Shown here piece after piece: positions 36,209-47,221 of a stretch of 64,000 nt of DNA. How positions within the stretch are numbered: position 1 is the first letter of the stretch; every line of letters starts with the position of its first letter. The stretch is from Aquilaria yunnanensis (lineage: Eukaryota; Streptophyta; Magnoliopsida; Malvales; Thymelaeaceae): NCBI GenBank assembly GCA_039654915.1, contig CM077599.1, forward strand, positions 1,738,501 to 1,802,500, in the 5' to 3' direction. The notes below the pieces were generated by a model that was given only the letters and a program-made list of their open reading frames with translations, was not told the origin of the DNA and did not search any database. Position numbers and translations under genes: made by a program.

Positions 36209-37903
36209 ATGGATATTCTCGATTATCTTCCCACGGCTGTTACTGCATCATGGAATGACACTGTAATCGAAACTCAGCCTGAAGCTATGGAATATTCCGA
36301 AACAGCTCAAAAGCTTCACGGAGATGCTCTGACATCCCACTCTCACATACAGCTTAAGGACCAGGTATCGGTTCGGATAAACCATAATGACACCATGGAA
36401 TTATTACAAGTCTGGAATAGTTGGAACTCTGCTGATCGGGAAGCTTTTACGGCAAAATATGGTCACATCGCTTGCCTACTAAAGGTTACCGTTGATGCAT
36501 CACTTGTCCGGGCTCTAACACAATTTTGGGATCCATTTTATCGATGCTTTTCTTTCGATAAGATGGATCTGGTTCCAACCATTGAAGAATACAATAACCT
36601 CTTGGGTTGGTCCTCCAACTATCCAATTGAGACATATCAATATGATAGAAGAACGGAGCCTCATCGAGCCCTAGCAAAATTATTGGACATGCCAGCTTCC
36701 AGTCTTCAACCCAAATTTGCAACAAAAGGGTGTCGGAAATTTATCAGCTGGACCGATCTAAAACAACTAAGTCACACCCTCCCTCAGAAGAATCAACGAC
36801 GCAAGTTGTTCGCCTTGGCAATATATGGCCTGGTAGTCTTCCCAAGAATTGTCGGATTTATTGAAGGAGACGTCATCACATTATTTGAGCAAGTCTGCAA
36901 TGCCCAAGTAAATCCGACCTCAGTGATATTATGTGAAACTATCAGGGCATTAAACTTTTGTCGCCAAAGAGGAGGCAAATTCATAGGATGTTCACATCTC
37001 CTCAACGTTTGGATCAAAAGCCACCTTCCTTGTGAGAAGCAACATTTTGGAAATCGCTTTTCAAAGGACTTCATCCCAATCGAAGCCTTTTTGAAAAGTG
37101 AAACCACTAATCATGATAGCAAGGAAGCATGGGTTGACTACTTCAAGAACATCAGCGAATTCCAAATTGAATGGAGAGCACCCTGGTCCACCACCACCCG
37201 CATAGTTTACCGTTGCGGCAATTGCCCGTGGGTTCCTCTCTTAGGCATATGGGGAGGAACAAGCTATGCTCCAGCCCAAGTACGTAAACAATTTGGGTCC
37301 ATGCAATTTATACCCATGACACATAACCTGAGCAAGTTGGAGTTTTCACATGAAGATCCAAATTCAAATAAGCTTGCAATGGGTATTTCAGTTGCATGGA
37401 AAAGACTTTTCATATTAAAGTCAGGCCCTATTATTTCTCCTACTGCGTATTATGAATGGAGAAATAATCGGAAAGAAGGAATAGTTCTTCCCGAAGAGGT
37501 CATCAGAAAATTGGCAAAAAGAGAGTTGGAGAAAGAGCTAGAGGAAGAAAAGGAGAAGAACAAAAAGATGCTCTTCGACATACAACAGCTCAGTCACAAA
37601 ACACAACTCCTCGAAGAAAAGATCGAAAGCCAAAAACAAGTCATCACCGAATTAGTTGATGAAACCGATCAAACAGAGATGAGAGCAAGATATTGGGAAG
37701 ATCAATACAGATTTTCTCAAGAACAGCTTCAAATATTTTTGGCAGAAGTCAGAAAAGTGACTGAGCAAGCCCAACTAATGGGCGAAGAAGCCAAGGAGTT
37801 AGAAGAATTGAGCTGCCCTACTCCATCGGTGAATATTCAAAAAATGATGGAGTTTATTTCAAAGGCCAGAAAGCAATACTGTACTTTGGGCCGTTTCTTT
37901 TGA
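36209..37903 (+). CDS. Retroelement ORF1, DUF7745-like protein with coiled coil
   Basis: The 564 aa frame lies between the leader and gag, where Ogre-type elements carry an additional ORF of unknown function. Residues about 60-380 resemble the plant-restricted domain called DUF7745, which is related in style to the plant mobile domain. Landmarks are FYRCFSFDKMDLVPTIEEYN (near 115), later RIVGFIEGDVITLFEQV, and the WAPW-type motif EWRAPWSTTTRIVYRCG. Residues about 420-530 are a Glu/Lys-rich coiled coil (LEKELEEEKEKNKKMLFDIQ). I see no enzyme motif. How it is translated relative to gag is not evident: it ends 193 bp before the gag ATG in another frame. It is intact. Confidence 0.85.
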   Translation: MDILDYLPTAVTASWNDTVIETQPEAMEYSETAQKLHGDALTSHSHIQLKDQVSVRINHNDTMELLQVWNSWNSADREAFTAKYGHIACLLKVTVDASLVRALTQFWDPFYRCFSFDKMDLVPTIEEYNNLLGWSSNYPIETYQYDRRTEPHRALAKLLDMPASSLQPKFATKGCRKFISWTDLKQLSHTLPQKNQRRKLFALAIYGLVVFPRIVGFIEGDVITLFEQVCNAQVNPTSVILCETIRALNFCRQRGGKFIGCSHLLNVWIKSHLPCEKQHFGNRFSKDFIPIEAFLKSETTNHDSKEAWVDYFKNISEFQIEWRAPWSTTTRIVYRCGNCPWVPLLGIWGGTSYAPAQVRKQFGSMQFIPMTHNLSKLEFSHEDPNSNKLAMGISVAWKRLFILKSGPIISPTAYYEWRNNRKEGIVLPEEVIRKLAKRELEKELEEEKEKNKKMLFDIQQLSHKTQLLEEKIESQKQVITELVDETDQTEMRARYWEDQYRFSQEQLQIFLAEVRKVTEQAQLMGEEAKELEELSCPTPSVNIQKMMEFISKARKQYCTLGRFF

Positions 37904-38096
37904 AAATAATAAGCTTTTGGTGAATGTAATTGAGAAATTCCACTATAATTCTTCTTTCACCAAGTATTTACAATATTCATGCATGCATCCATCACATCAA
38001 TCATACACACATAGAATCTAATAAAATAAATATTTCCTTTAAAAGGGTAAAATTGGACCTCAACACCGATATTCAACTCGACTCCAAACAAGATTA

Positions 38097-41000
38097 ATGG
38101 CAGAACAAGCCGAAGGACGTCTCATGGAGATGGAGTCCAAGATTGAAAGTATGTCAGAACAGATGAAACAATTGATGGAATTAATCAAAGGGAAAGCAAC
38201 TCAAGTCCCCATCAAAGAAGTACAAGATCCCACTTATCCCCCGGGATTCACCCCGCAACGAGTCTCAGTCCAAGAAAACCTGTTTCAAGAATCAGGACCC
38301 TCTGCTAGTGTTCACCTGAAACAAGACACTGTACAGGAAGAGAAGAAGACATTACCAAAAGATGAAGCAGAATCTCAAAAAATCGAGACAATAGAGAAAA
38401 GACTGAGAGCCATTGAAGGAGGCACTATATTCGGATCCCTTTCAGTGGATGACCTCTGCTTAGTGCCAGACGTCGTAATCCCTTCAGATTTTAAGGTGCC
38501 AGATTTCGTAAAATACGATGGAACGAGTGATCCCATCACTCACATCACTTTGTTTCTCAGAAGACTACAACCACTTACCAAAGATGAGAAGGTGTGGATC
38601 GCACTTTTTCAGGAAAGTCTCACAAAATCAGCATTACAGTGGTATCTAAGCCAAGGTCCAAGAAACATAAAAACTTGGAATGACCTTGCTCAGGCCTTCA
38701 TCGGCAACTATAAACATGTTATGGACTTAGCTCCGGATCGCCAAACTCTCCAAAACATGGAGAAGAAAAAAACAGAAACTTTTAAGGAATACGCCCAACG
38801 ATGGAGGGACTTAGCTGCACAAGTACAGCCACCCATGACAGAAAGAGAAATGGTCACTTTGTTTGTCCAGACACTGAAATACCCATATTATGACAAACTT
38901 ATTGGCAATGCGGCAACTAACTTCTCCGACGTAGTCATGTCTGGAGAAAGGATCGAGCATGGTATCAGAACTGGGAAGATTACTGAGTCCTTTAGTGATC
39001 CTATGAAAAGAGGAGGACCATCCAGAAGAAAAGATGAAGAAATACAACAAATCGGACGAGGAAGAGGGATTCCCCTCGTGGGTACCGTGGCTACCGGACC
39101 TCGCCTATCCTATTCTGCCAACAGGCCCAATTATTATCCTACCAATAGGCCCAATGATTATCCTCCAAATAGGCCCAGTGATTATCTTCCCAATAGACCC
39201 AACAATTATCCTCTCAACAGGCCTAATCAGTTACGGCCACCTGTTCCGACTCCTCCAATGCCTGCACCAAGACCAAGAGAAATTTTCGCACCGATTCCCA
39301 TGACTTATACTGAGTTATATCCAAAACTCATCCAGAGCCAACTCATTCACCCAATTCCCACAAGGCCATTCGAACCCCCATATCCAACATGGTATGACCC
39401 TAAACTAAATTGCCCATATCATGATGGTGCCGTGGGCCACGGACTCGAAAATTGCATAGCATTGAAGCGTATAGTCCAACAATTAATTGAGTCAAAGTGG
39501 TTGGACTTTTCCGATGAACCAAACGTCACTCATAATCCATTGCCTCCTCATCAAGCCAAACCAGTCAATATGATGGAAGAATACTGGCCGATGAAGAAAA
39601 CAGTCAATGATATCATAACCCCTCTTAAGCATGTATATTCATGCCTTGTGAAAGAAGGGATTATCATAGGAAAGTCTTCTGGAAATAAAGAAGTTGAGGA
39701 TGAGGAGTGGTGCAACTTTCATAACAGTAAGAGTCATTCTATCCAAGAATGCCCAGAATTCCGTAAAAGTCTACAAAGTCTCATGGACTCCTCCCAAATC
39801 ATCGTTTTTATGTCAGATAAAGAGGATGACGTGAATGTGATAATTAAAGAACAAGAAGTCAATATCATGCCAAGACCACTAGTCATTCCAATCTCAAAAT
39901 CTGCTCTCAAGCCTTTAAGAATTCAAGTTCCAAAGCCATTCCCGTACAAATCAGACAAAACTGTTCCATGGAACTATGGCTATACTTCTAACATCACATC
40001 AACTCCGTTAGAAGTTGGGGGCATGACTAGAAGCGGTCGGTGTTATTCTCCCGAGCAAATGAACAAGCTCCAACAAGAGAAGAATGTTACGGATCCAGCA
40101 AATGGACCTATTAACACATCTAAAGAGCAAGAGATGCCTCGAGCAGTAACAGATGAACAAGCTACTGAGTTTCTCAAACTCATAAAGCAAAGTGAATACA
40201 GTATCGTGGAGCAGTTGAACCGTCTGCCAGCAAAGATCTCCATACTTTCATTACTCTTAAGTTCTGATGCCCATCGAGAAGCTCTTCTCAAAGTCCTGAA
40301 TAAGGCTTATGTTGAACAAGATATCTCCGTGAACAACTTTGACCACCTTGTCAACAACATCACGGCACAAAATCTCATCACATTCACTGACGATGAGATA
40401 CCAGCAGAAGGAAGGGGTCACTCTAAGGCTCTACATATTTCGATTAAATACAAAGATCGGATTATGGCTAGAGTTCTGATCGACAATGGATCAGCTCTAA
40501 ATGTAATGCCATTAGAAACTTTACATAAGATCGGTTTAGACCCATCACACCTCAACAACAGTCATATTGTTGTTCGAGCATTTGACGGAACAAAGAGAGA
40601 TGTGGTTGGAGAAATAGAGCTACCAATTGGGATTGGTCCCTGTCTTTTCCATATCACATTCCAAGTCATGGACATTTCTCCATCTTATACTTGTCTGCTG
40701 GGAAGACCATGGATCCATATGGCTGGAGCAATTCCTTCCTCATTACATCAAAAAATGAAATTCATCATCGAAGGAAAGATAATCACAGTCTTTGCTGAAG
40801 AAGACATTCTGCTATCTAGACCTGCGGATGCTCAATATGTTGAGGTCAATGAAAATATACCTGATTGCTCCTTCAGGTCTTTTGAGATTGTCAATGCTGC
40901 TTATGTCAGTGAATATGGAGAAGAACCCGTTCCTAACATCTCTAAAACAAGTCGCATGGTCGCCAAACTCATGATAAAAGGAGGATACTCACCAGGGTTA

Positions 41001-41408
41001 GGTTTGGGACAAGATTTACAAGGAATCCCAGAGCCATTGAAAATATCCGCAAATGAAGGGAAATACGGCCTAGGCTTCACACCGACAAGACATGATAAAA
41101 TGAAGGCAGTAGCTGAAAAGAGAGAAAAGAGGATTGCACGATTAACAGGGCATCCTCTCCAGGAAAGAAATCTGGATATCCCTGAAATCACCGAAACGTT
41201 CGTGAGTGGTGGTCTCATTCCGAAAAATGACAATGAAGGCAAGCTGACTATCAACATCAACAAGTCTTTTGAAAGTCTTTCTATTCAGGCAATCATCAGC
41301 GATTCACCTGAAGAGGAGGAGCTCGTTCAACCTTGTGGCCCACGGGATGTGCTGAACAATTGGGAGGCGATAGAACTGCCTGTTATAATCGAAAGCTTTT
41401 CAAAGTAA
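38097..41408 (+). CDS. Gag-protease polyprotein with G-patch
   Basis: This 1,103 aa frame starts with a coiled coil and the MEMESKIESMSEQ segment. The Gag domain lies at about residues 130-280 (HITLFLRRLQPLTKDEKVWI, then WNDLAQAFIGNYK). A Pro/Asn-rich repeat follows (NRPN.YP, about 345-385), then two CHHC knuckles beginning at C439 (CPYHDGAVGHGLENC) and C539 (CNFHNSKSHSIQEC). The aspartic protease active site is IDNGSA (D796). A G-patch-like segment lies at about 950-995 (KGGYSPGLGLGQ, then GKYGLGF). The frame closes at TAA 41406-41408, which lies inside a splice donor: splicing out 41405-41603 extends it directly into the pol frame. Unspliced RNA makes Gag-Pro and spliced RNA makes Gag-Pro-Pol. 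Confidence 0.93.
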   Translation: MAEQAEGRLMEMESKIESMSEQMKQLMELIKGKATQVPIKEVQDPTYPPGFTPQRVSVQENLFQESGPSASVHLKQDTVQEEKKTLPKDEAESQKIETIEKRLRAIEGGTIFGSLSVDDLCLVPDVVIPSDFKVPDFVKYDGTSDPITHITLFLRRLQPLTKDEKVWIALFQESLTKSALQWYLSQGPRNIKTWNDLAQAFIGNYKHVMDLAPDRQTLQNMEKKKTETFKEYAQRWRDLAAQVQPPMTEREMVTLFVQTLKYPYYDKLIGNAATNFSDVVMSGERIEHGIRTGKITESFSDPMKRGGPSRRKDEEIQQIGRGRGIPLVGTVATGPRLSYSANRPNYYPTNRPNDYPPNRPSDYLPNRPNNYPLNRPNQLRPPVPTPPMPAPRPREIFAPIPMTYTELYPKLIQSQLIHPIPTRPFEPPYPTWYDPKLNCPYHDGAVGHGLENCIALKRIVQQLIESKWLDFSDEPNVTHNPLPPHQAKPVNMMEEYWPMKKTVNDIITPLKHVYSCLVKEGIIIGKSSGNKEVEDEEWCNFHNSKSHSIQECPEFRKSLQSLMDSSQIIVFMSDKEDDVNVIIKEQEVNIMPRPLVIPISKSALKPLRIQVPKPFPYKSDKTVPWNYGYTSNITSTPLEVGGMTRSGRCYSPEQMNKLQQEKNVTDPANGPINTSKEQEMPRAVTDEQATEFLKLIKQSEYSIVEQLNRLPAKISILSLLLSSDAHREALLKVLNKAYVEQDISVNNFDHLVNNITAQNLITFTDDEIPAEGRGHSKALHISIKYKDRIMARVLIDNGSALNVMPLETLHKIGLDPSHLNNSHIVVRAFDGTKRDVVGEIELPIGIGPCLFHITFQVMDISPSYTCLLGRPWIHMAGAIPSSLHQKMKFIIEGKIITVFAEEDILLSRPADAQYVEVNENIPDCSFRSFEIVNAAYVSEYGEEPVPNISKTSRMVAKLMIKGGYSPGLGLGQDLQGIPEPLKISANEGKYGLGFTPTRHDKMKAVAEKREKRIARLTGHPLQERNLDIPEITETFVSGGLIPKNDNEGKLTININKSFESLSIQAIISDSPEEEELVQPCGPRDVLNNWEAIELPVIIESFSK

Positions 41409-41603
41409 TCTAATAGTAAAAACCTCCTAAAGAAAGGTTCAATCAATAGGGTGTAGTCTTTGTTTAAGTGAACCTTTTAGTTATTGCTTTTTATTCCAAT
41501 AAAGTTGTGATTTATGCACATTGTAAATAAAGTACCAGTTTGCATCCATCTCATTCGTGCCATTTTTTTTCTCTTCTCTTTCTTTTCTCTCTGGATAATG
41601 CAG
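41405..41603 (+). other. 199 bp intron between protease and reverse transcriptase
   Basis: The donor AAA|GTAATC (GT at 41405-41406) pairs with a strong acceptor: a long pyrimidine tract at 41562-41592, then ATAATGCAG ending at 41603. Joining 41404 to 41604 keeps the phase and gives SFSK then PKTLFDDNERM, fusing Gag-Pro to Pol. The gag-pro stop codon is formed by the donor itself (GTAATC). Ogre elements are known to have an intron at this place, which sets the Gag to Pol ratio. Confidence 0.85.
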
Positions 41604-44600
41604 ACCCAAAACTCTCTTTGATGACAATGAAAGAATGAACTTTGATAATCCTGTAAACACTACCGACTCGGACGACGAAGATCTTCAAGTATCTCCTGAG
41701 CTATTAAAAATGATTGAGCAAGATGAAAAAGAAAGAGCAACAAGTCAAGAACCAACTGAGGTATTCAACCTAGGAGACAGTCAGGATGTAAAAGAAGTCA
41801 AGATTGGCACTTTATTCCCTCCTGAAGAAAAAGAAGAATTAGTCCATTTATTGAAAGAATATGTGGATGTATTCGCTTGGTCATACCAAGATATGCCCGG
41901 CTTAAGCTCAGACATTGTACTACACAAAATACCCTTGAAACCTGGGGCGAAGCCTGTCAGACAGAAGTTACGAAGATTAAAGCCGGAGTTAATCTTAAGA
42001 GTAAAAGACGAGATTCAAAAGCTGTGGGATGCAGGATTCCTGGGGGTTGCTGAATATACAGAATGGGTGGTTAACATTGTCCCAGTCGAAAAGAAAGAAA
42101 GTGGGAAACTAAGAGTTTGTCAGGACTACCGGCCTTTGAACGAAGCCAGTCCTAAAGATAACTTCCCACTTCCTCATATTGATACACTAGTGGATAATAC
42201 CGCAGGAAACTCCTACTTTTCCTTCATGGATGGTTTTTCTGGATACAATCAAATCAAACTTGATCCAGATGACATGATAAAAACTGCTTTTATTACCCTT
42301 TGGGGTACCTTCTACTATAAGGTGATGCCTTTCGGGTTAAAGAATGCTGGTGCTACATATCAAAGAGCCATGGTCACGTTGTTCCATGACATGATGCATA
42401 AAGAAATTGAAGTATATGTGGACGACATGATCGCCAAAACTTTCACTGCTCGGGGGCATCTAAAAGTGCTAAGAAAACTATTCGATAGACTTCGCAAATA
42501 TCAATTGAAGTTGAATCCTGCCAAATGTACTTTTGGAGCCTCTTCAGGAAAGTTATTGGGTTTCATAGTCAGCAAGGACGGGATTCGAGTTGACCCGAGT
42601 AAAGTCAAAGCGATACAAGAAATGCAACCCCCGAAGACTCCAAAACAAGTAAGAAGTTTTCTGGGTAGAATCAACTTCATAGCAAGGTTCATATCACAAT
42701 TGACGTCCAAGTGTGAACCGATTTTCAAATCACTAAAGAAGAACAATCCGATTGAGTGGAATAACGAATGCCAAGAAGCGTTCGAGAAAATCAAACGATA
42801 TCTATCAAATCCACCAGTCTTGATACCACCTCGATCCGGAGAACCGTTGATTCTATATTTATCCATACAGGATTCTTCATTAGGATCCGTATTGGGTCAA
42901 CGTGATGAGACAAGCAAGAAGGAGCATGCAATTTACTATTTGAGCAAAAAGCTTACCACATATGAAGCTAAATACTCAATAGTAGAAAAGTCCTGTTGTG
43001 CCCTTGCATGGGTAGCACATCGACTACGACACTACATGCTCAACAACACAACATTACTGATCTCCAAGACTGACCCCATTAAGTACATTTTCGAGAAACC
43101 CGCTTTATCAGGCAGGATTGCAAAATGGCAAATGCTGTTATCTGAATACGACATACAGTATGTCACCCAAAAGGCCGTAAAAGGAAGTGTGATCGCTGAA
43201 TATCTGGCTGATAGAGCATTAGAGGATTATGAGCCCATGAGAATGGACTTTCCTGATGGAGATATAATGACGATAGAACAGGAAGTCGATGAAGAAAATG
43301 AAACATGGAAAATGGCATTCGATGGAGCATCTAATGCTTTGGGACAAGGGATCGGAGCTATACTCATCTCTCCAAGCGGAGAGCAGTTTCCCCTCACAGC
43401 AAAAATTACATTTCCTTGTACCAACAATATAGTAGAGTATGAAGCATGTGCTATGGGACTCCAAATGGCACTGGATTTGAAAGTGCGAGATCTCCGAGTC
43501 TATGGGGATTCCGCATTAGTCATATATCAAATCAATGGAGAATGGGAGACAAGAGATTCAAAATTAATCCCTTACCAAAACCTTATACTAGACATGACTC
43601 GAAGATTTAACAGTATAAGTTTCCATCATCTTCCAAGGGAAGATAATCAAATCCCAGACGCTTTAGCTACTTTGGCTGCTATGTATAAGATAAGCGACCC
43701 TGAGCATACTCCTGTGTTCGAGATGAAAATAATAGATTCTCCAGCTTATTGCATGAGCATCGAAGAAGAATTGGATGGAAAGCCTTGGTATCATGATATC
43801 AAGAAATACCTCCAAGAACGAACATATCCACTAGAAGCATCAGAAAATGACAAGAAATTTCTACGAAGATTGTCAATGGGTTTTCTTTTAAACCTAGACA
43901 TACTCTACAAGAAAACCCCAGACTCGATGCTACTTCGCTGTGTAGATACTCATGAAGCACGAAAGATCATGGAAGAAGTTCATTCTGGAATATGTGGAGC
44001 ACACACTAGTGGTCATACCATGGCAAGACAAATAATGAGGGCTGGCTACTATTGGCTCACATTGGAAAGTGATTGTATTAATCACGTGAGAAAATGTCAC
44101 AAATGTCAAATATATGCCAACAAGATCCAAGCTCCACCCACCCCTCTTAATGTAACAGCAATACCTTGGCCTTTTGCCATGTGGGGAATTGACGTCATTG
44201 GAGCCATTACCCCTAAAGCTTCCAATGGTCACAAATTCATCCTAGTGGCAATTGACTACTTCACTAAATGGGTAGAAGCTATGTCATATGCAAGTGTGAC
44301 TCAAAAGGTGGTATGCCGGTTCATTAAGAAAGAAATCATTTGTCGTTATGGGCCGCCGGAATGTATCATCTCAGACAATGCCACGAACCTGAACAATGCA
44401 ATGATGCAGACTTTGTGCCGGCAGTTCAAAATCAAACATCTCAATTCGGCACCTTATCGACCAATGATGAATGGTGCAGTAGAAGCGGCCAATAAAAATA
44501 TCAAGAGAATTGTTGAAAAGATGATCGTCACTTACAAGGACTGGCATGAGATGTTACCTTTTGCACTACATGCTTATAGAACTTCTACCCGTACTTCTAC

Positions 44601-45033
44601 TGGAGCAACACCTTTTTCTCTGGTATACGGTATGGAGGCTGTATTGCCCATCGAAGTTGAAATTCCTTCATTAAGGGTACTAATGGATACTCAATTAAGA
44701 GAAGCAGAATGGGTCAAAGCTAGATACGAGCAATTAAATCTAATTGATGAAAGAAGAATGATAGCCCTCTGCCATGGGCAACTTTATCAAAGAAGGATGA
44801 TTCGTTCTTACAACAAAAAGGTTCGCCCACGACAATTTCACGAGGGTGACATAGTGCTCAAGAAAATTTTACCCATGCAACATGATTCAAGAGGAAAATG
44901 GACACCAAATTATGACGGGCCATATGTCGTGAAGAAAGCATTTTCAGGAGGGGCACTAATTCTGACAGAAATGGATGGACGAGAATTACCGAAGCCAGTA
45001 AATTCGGATGCAGTAAAGAAATACTTTGCATAA
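41604..45033 (+). CDS. Pol: reverse transcriptase, two RNases H, integrase
   Basis: The frame is open from the splice acceptor. The first Met is at 41635, giving 1,132 aa (numbering below from that Met). RT covers about 90-270, with VCQDYRPLN, the FMDGFSGYNQI motif, MPFGLKNAGATYQR and catalytic YVDD (261-264). The connection/RNase H domain (about 375-490) is followed by a second, archaeal-type RNase H (MAFDGAS, D563), typical of the Tat lineage. Integrase has a zinc domain (H783/H790/H794 region, C821, C824) and a DD35E core (D853, D914, E950), then a chromodomain-less C terminus (PNYDGPYVVKKAFSGGALIL). All catalytic residues are present and there is no frame damage, so this pol looks functional. 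Confidence 0.95.
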
Positions 45034-46383
45034 TGAAGAAATTTTCAAACAGAAGGGGAGAAGTGGATACAGGGTTACCAAAGTTTATTTGATCAAAGTT
45101 GTCAAAGAGAGCTTTCTTCTCTTACACTTTCATTATCTATCTGTACCCAAGATTTTCATATTACCCATAAATAAAAAGCCAATTCTCTTTAGCTTGCCTT
45201 TGATTCTCACGTTCAAAATGCTAAAGTCGCTTCTATCCAGTTCTTTTCCTTCAAATCTCACATTCCTACTAGCCTTAAGTGTGCAATAAATTGTGACTTT
45301 TGAAGGAAGAATAGTAATAATTAAAACTTAAAAAAAAAAAACAAAAAAAACAAAGACCGTAGATTACTTTGATAAGCTTTATGAATTAAAACAGATAAGA
45401 TTGAGGTCCTACTTTGCGAGCGGCACAGAACACAGGCTAACAAAGAAGAAGGAGTAACAAATCTTTGGGAGATAGCCTTGGTGGTGGCCTGAATGATCGC
45501 TTCAAAAGTCTTAACATGTCCATGTCAGCAAGAAAGAATCATACTCACGAATATCTCAACAGGGACAATTATCCAGAGAGGCATAAAGTACGAGGCGGAC
45601 ATTAAGGAAATTGAAGCCAAAATTTAAGAACAAATCAAGGAAAGAAGATTTTTGAAAAGAGTTAGGCTTTTGAGACAATGGACAATAGCTGGAAAGCGAG
45701 ACAATGAACAACAGCTGGAAAGCGAAACAATGGACAACAGTTGGAAAGCATAAAGAGATTCAACGATACAAGGCAATTACAAAGAGGATCCAGTAAAGCA
45801 AAGATATAAAAAAATAAATCCATCAGTTACACATGCTCTGCATTCATGCATTTCACATCATGCATGCATGGCATACAGAACAAGGATCAAATGGGAAGCG
45901 TATCCACCGCACAGTCACAGCAGTATAAGCTGACGTCTCAGTGACATCCGTTTTTACCAATCTACCGCTGGATGCACAGCTGATATAGTGGACCCAGCCC
46001 CATCAGCAATTCAAGGATAAAGTAGACAATATTGTCAAAATCCTGGTAATCAATTCAATAATCGAGGCTACACCGGGATGGACAGAATTGACGCCAGCTT
46101 AGCAGTATCCAAGATAAGAAATAGCTATGGTCAAAGATAAGCGTGGATATCGAGAAATATTGTCGTCGAAAGCAGACAATGGATTCAATAATCAAGGACT
46201 GGATCAATGTCATGCCTGATGAGATATCAAAGATAAGAAATATCTATGATACTAAAATAAAGTAGGATCCACTTTTCCGGTTAAACGGCGGATACGGTAC
46301 TCCGTGACTCTCAAGTCGGTTCTCTCAGTTGCCCATAATAACTGATTCCTTCACCCCTTCTTTCTTTTACTTCCTCCTAGAAA
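45034..46383 (+). other. Retroelement spacer between pol and the cargo genes
   Basis: No convincing gene. It holds a three-unit 26 bp repeat (45672-45749). It also has two related blocks (about 46010-46075 and 46140-46250) sharing TTCAATAATC and AAGATAAGAAATA (GATAAG, I-box-like). The last ~120 bp before 46384 resembles the leaders of the next two cargo ORFs (GGATACGGTACTCC, then AATAACTGATTC), but has no clear TATA box. Confidence 0.6.
45672..45749 (+). repeat. Three 26 bp tandem units
   Basis: Units begin GAGACAATGG, GAGACAATGA and GAAACAATGG and end in CTGGAAAGC or TTGGAAAGC. All three are 26 bp with few differences. Confidence 0.85.
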
Positions 46384-46932
46384 ATGGATCCTACTTTTTC
46401 CGCCTTGCGAAAGTATTTTCCTTCTCTCCCAATGAACATCCTAAAAAAGATCTACCAAGTTCGCTGTGAACGATTAAGAGCTCTGATGCATAAAGGAATC
46501 CCTGAAGATGTGCGGTGGTTAATTGAAGCTAAGGTTCGTCTGGCAGGTGAAATCCCAGAGGCATTTGTGTCTTACATGCCTGGTGTTGGCAAAAGTTCTT
46601 ATGCCAGAAAAAGAAGAGCGAAAAGATTACAAGTCTGCCATAAATGTGGTAGGTGGACTTGTAAGACTAGGTGTCGTTCTTTAGGAATGATCTCCAATAA
46701 TCGAGAAGATAAAATACGGTTCATCAAGAATGGCTTGAGTAAGGACTCATTGGATGATATCCAATTGACTCTTGAGACGCATTCTTGTGGATCTGTGCAA
46801 CGTGAAATTCTTGATTTATGGAGTATTTTTCATGAAGAACGAGACCGTTACAGTCCCGGGAATCTGACTTTAAACGACCCTGTTTGCCGGCTTGTAAGAA
46901 AGCTAGATGGGAAGCAGATCCTCGACTCATAG
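46384..46932 (+). CDS. Cargo C4 zinc-finger protein, copy 1
   Basis: 182 aa. The N-terminal part (residues 1-65) opens with LRKYFPSLPMNILKKIY and contains EAKVRLAGE. A highly basic stretch at 70-82 (KSSYARKRRAKRL) works as a likely nuclear signal and nucleic-acid contact. It runs directly into a C4 finger C85-C88-C93-C97 (CX2CX4CX3C). The C-terminal part carries FIKNGLSKDSL, ETHSCG and LNDPVC. Basic block plus adjacent C4 finger is the layout of the cysteine-rich nucleic-acid-binding proteins of carlaviruses and relatives, which bind nucleic acid and can suppress silencing or alter host transcription. The resemblance is by motif, not by alignment. It is not a Gag knuckle, having no His ligand. 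First of three tandem intact paralogues lying between pol and the 3' LTR. Confidence 0.8.
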   Translation: MDPTFSALRKYFPSLPMNILKKIYQVRCERLRALMHKGIPEDVRWLIEAKVRLAGEIPEAFVSYMPGVGKSSYARKRRAKRLQVCHKCGRWTCKTRCRSLGMISNNREDKIRFIKNGLSKDSLDDIQLTLETHSCGSVQREILDLWSIFHEERDRYSPGNLTLNDPVCRLVRKLDGKQILDS

Positions 46933-47094
46933 AAGCCGTTAATGCCGTTACTGGACGTAAAACCAGTGGAAGATGTAAGCCACAGTCACAATTACTGTAC
47001 ATACAGTTTGTTATATTTGGAAAAATTTACATTTTCTTTTGACAGATGTACATGCTCCCCTAAGTGTAATCGACACGTTATCCCTTTTCATCAC

Positions 47095-47100
47095 TATAAA
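47095..47100 (+). promoter_or_regulatory. TATA box before cargo copy 2
   Basis: TATAAA lies in the block TCATCACTATAAATGCGTG, 127 bp before the ATG of the second zinc-finger gene. The same block precedes the third copy, so each copy seems to have its own core promoter. Function not tested. Confidence 0.5.
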
Positions 47101-47221
47101 TGCGTGTTCTTCCTTCTGATTAAACAACAGATAAGATACCCCGTGACTTCTAAAGTCGATTATTCCAGTTTCCTGCAATAACTGATTCATTTCCCTCTTC
47201 TCTCAAATTCTTCTCTCATCA

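Noticed and set aside
41405..41634. Ribosomal frameshift between gag-pro and pol
   Set aside because: The frames are over 200 bp apart with a stop between them, and a clean phase-keeping intron explains the join.
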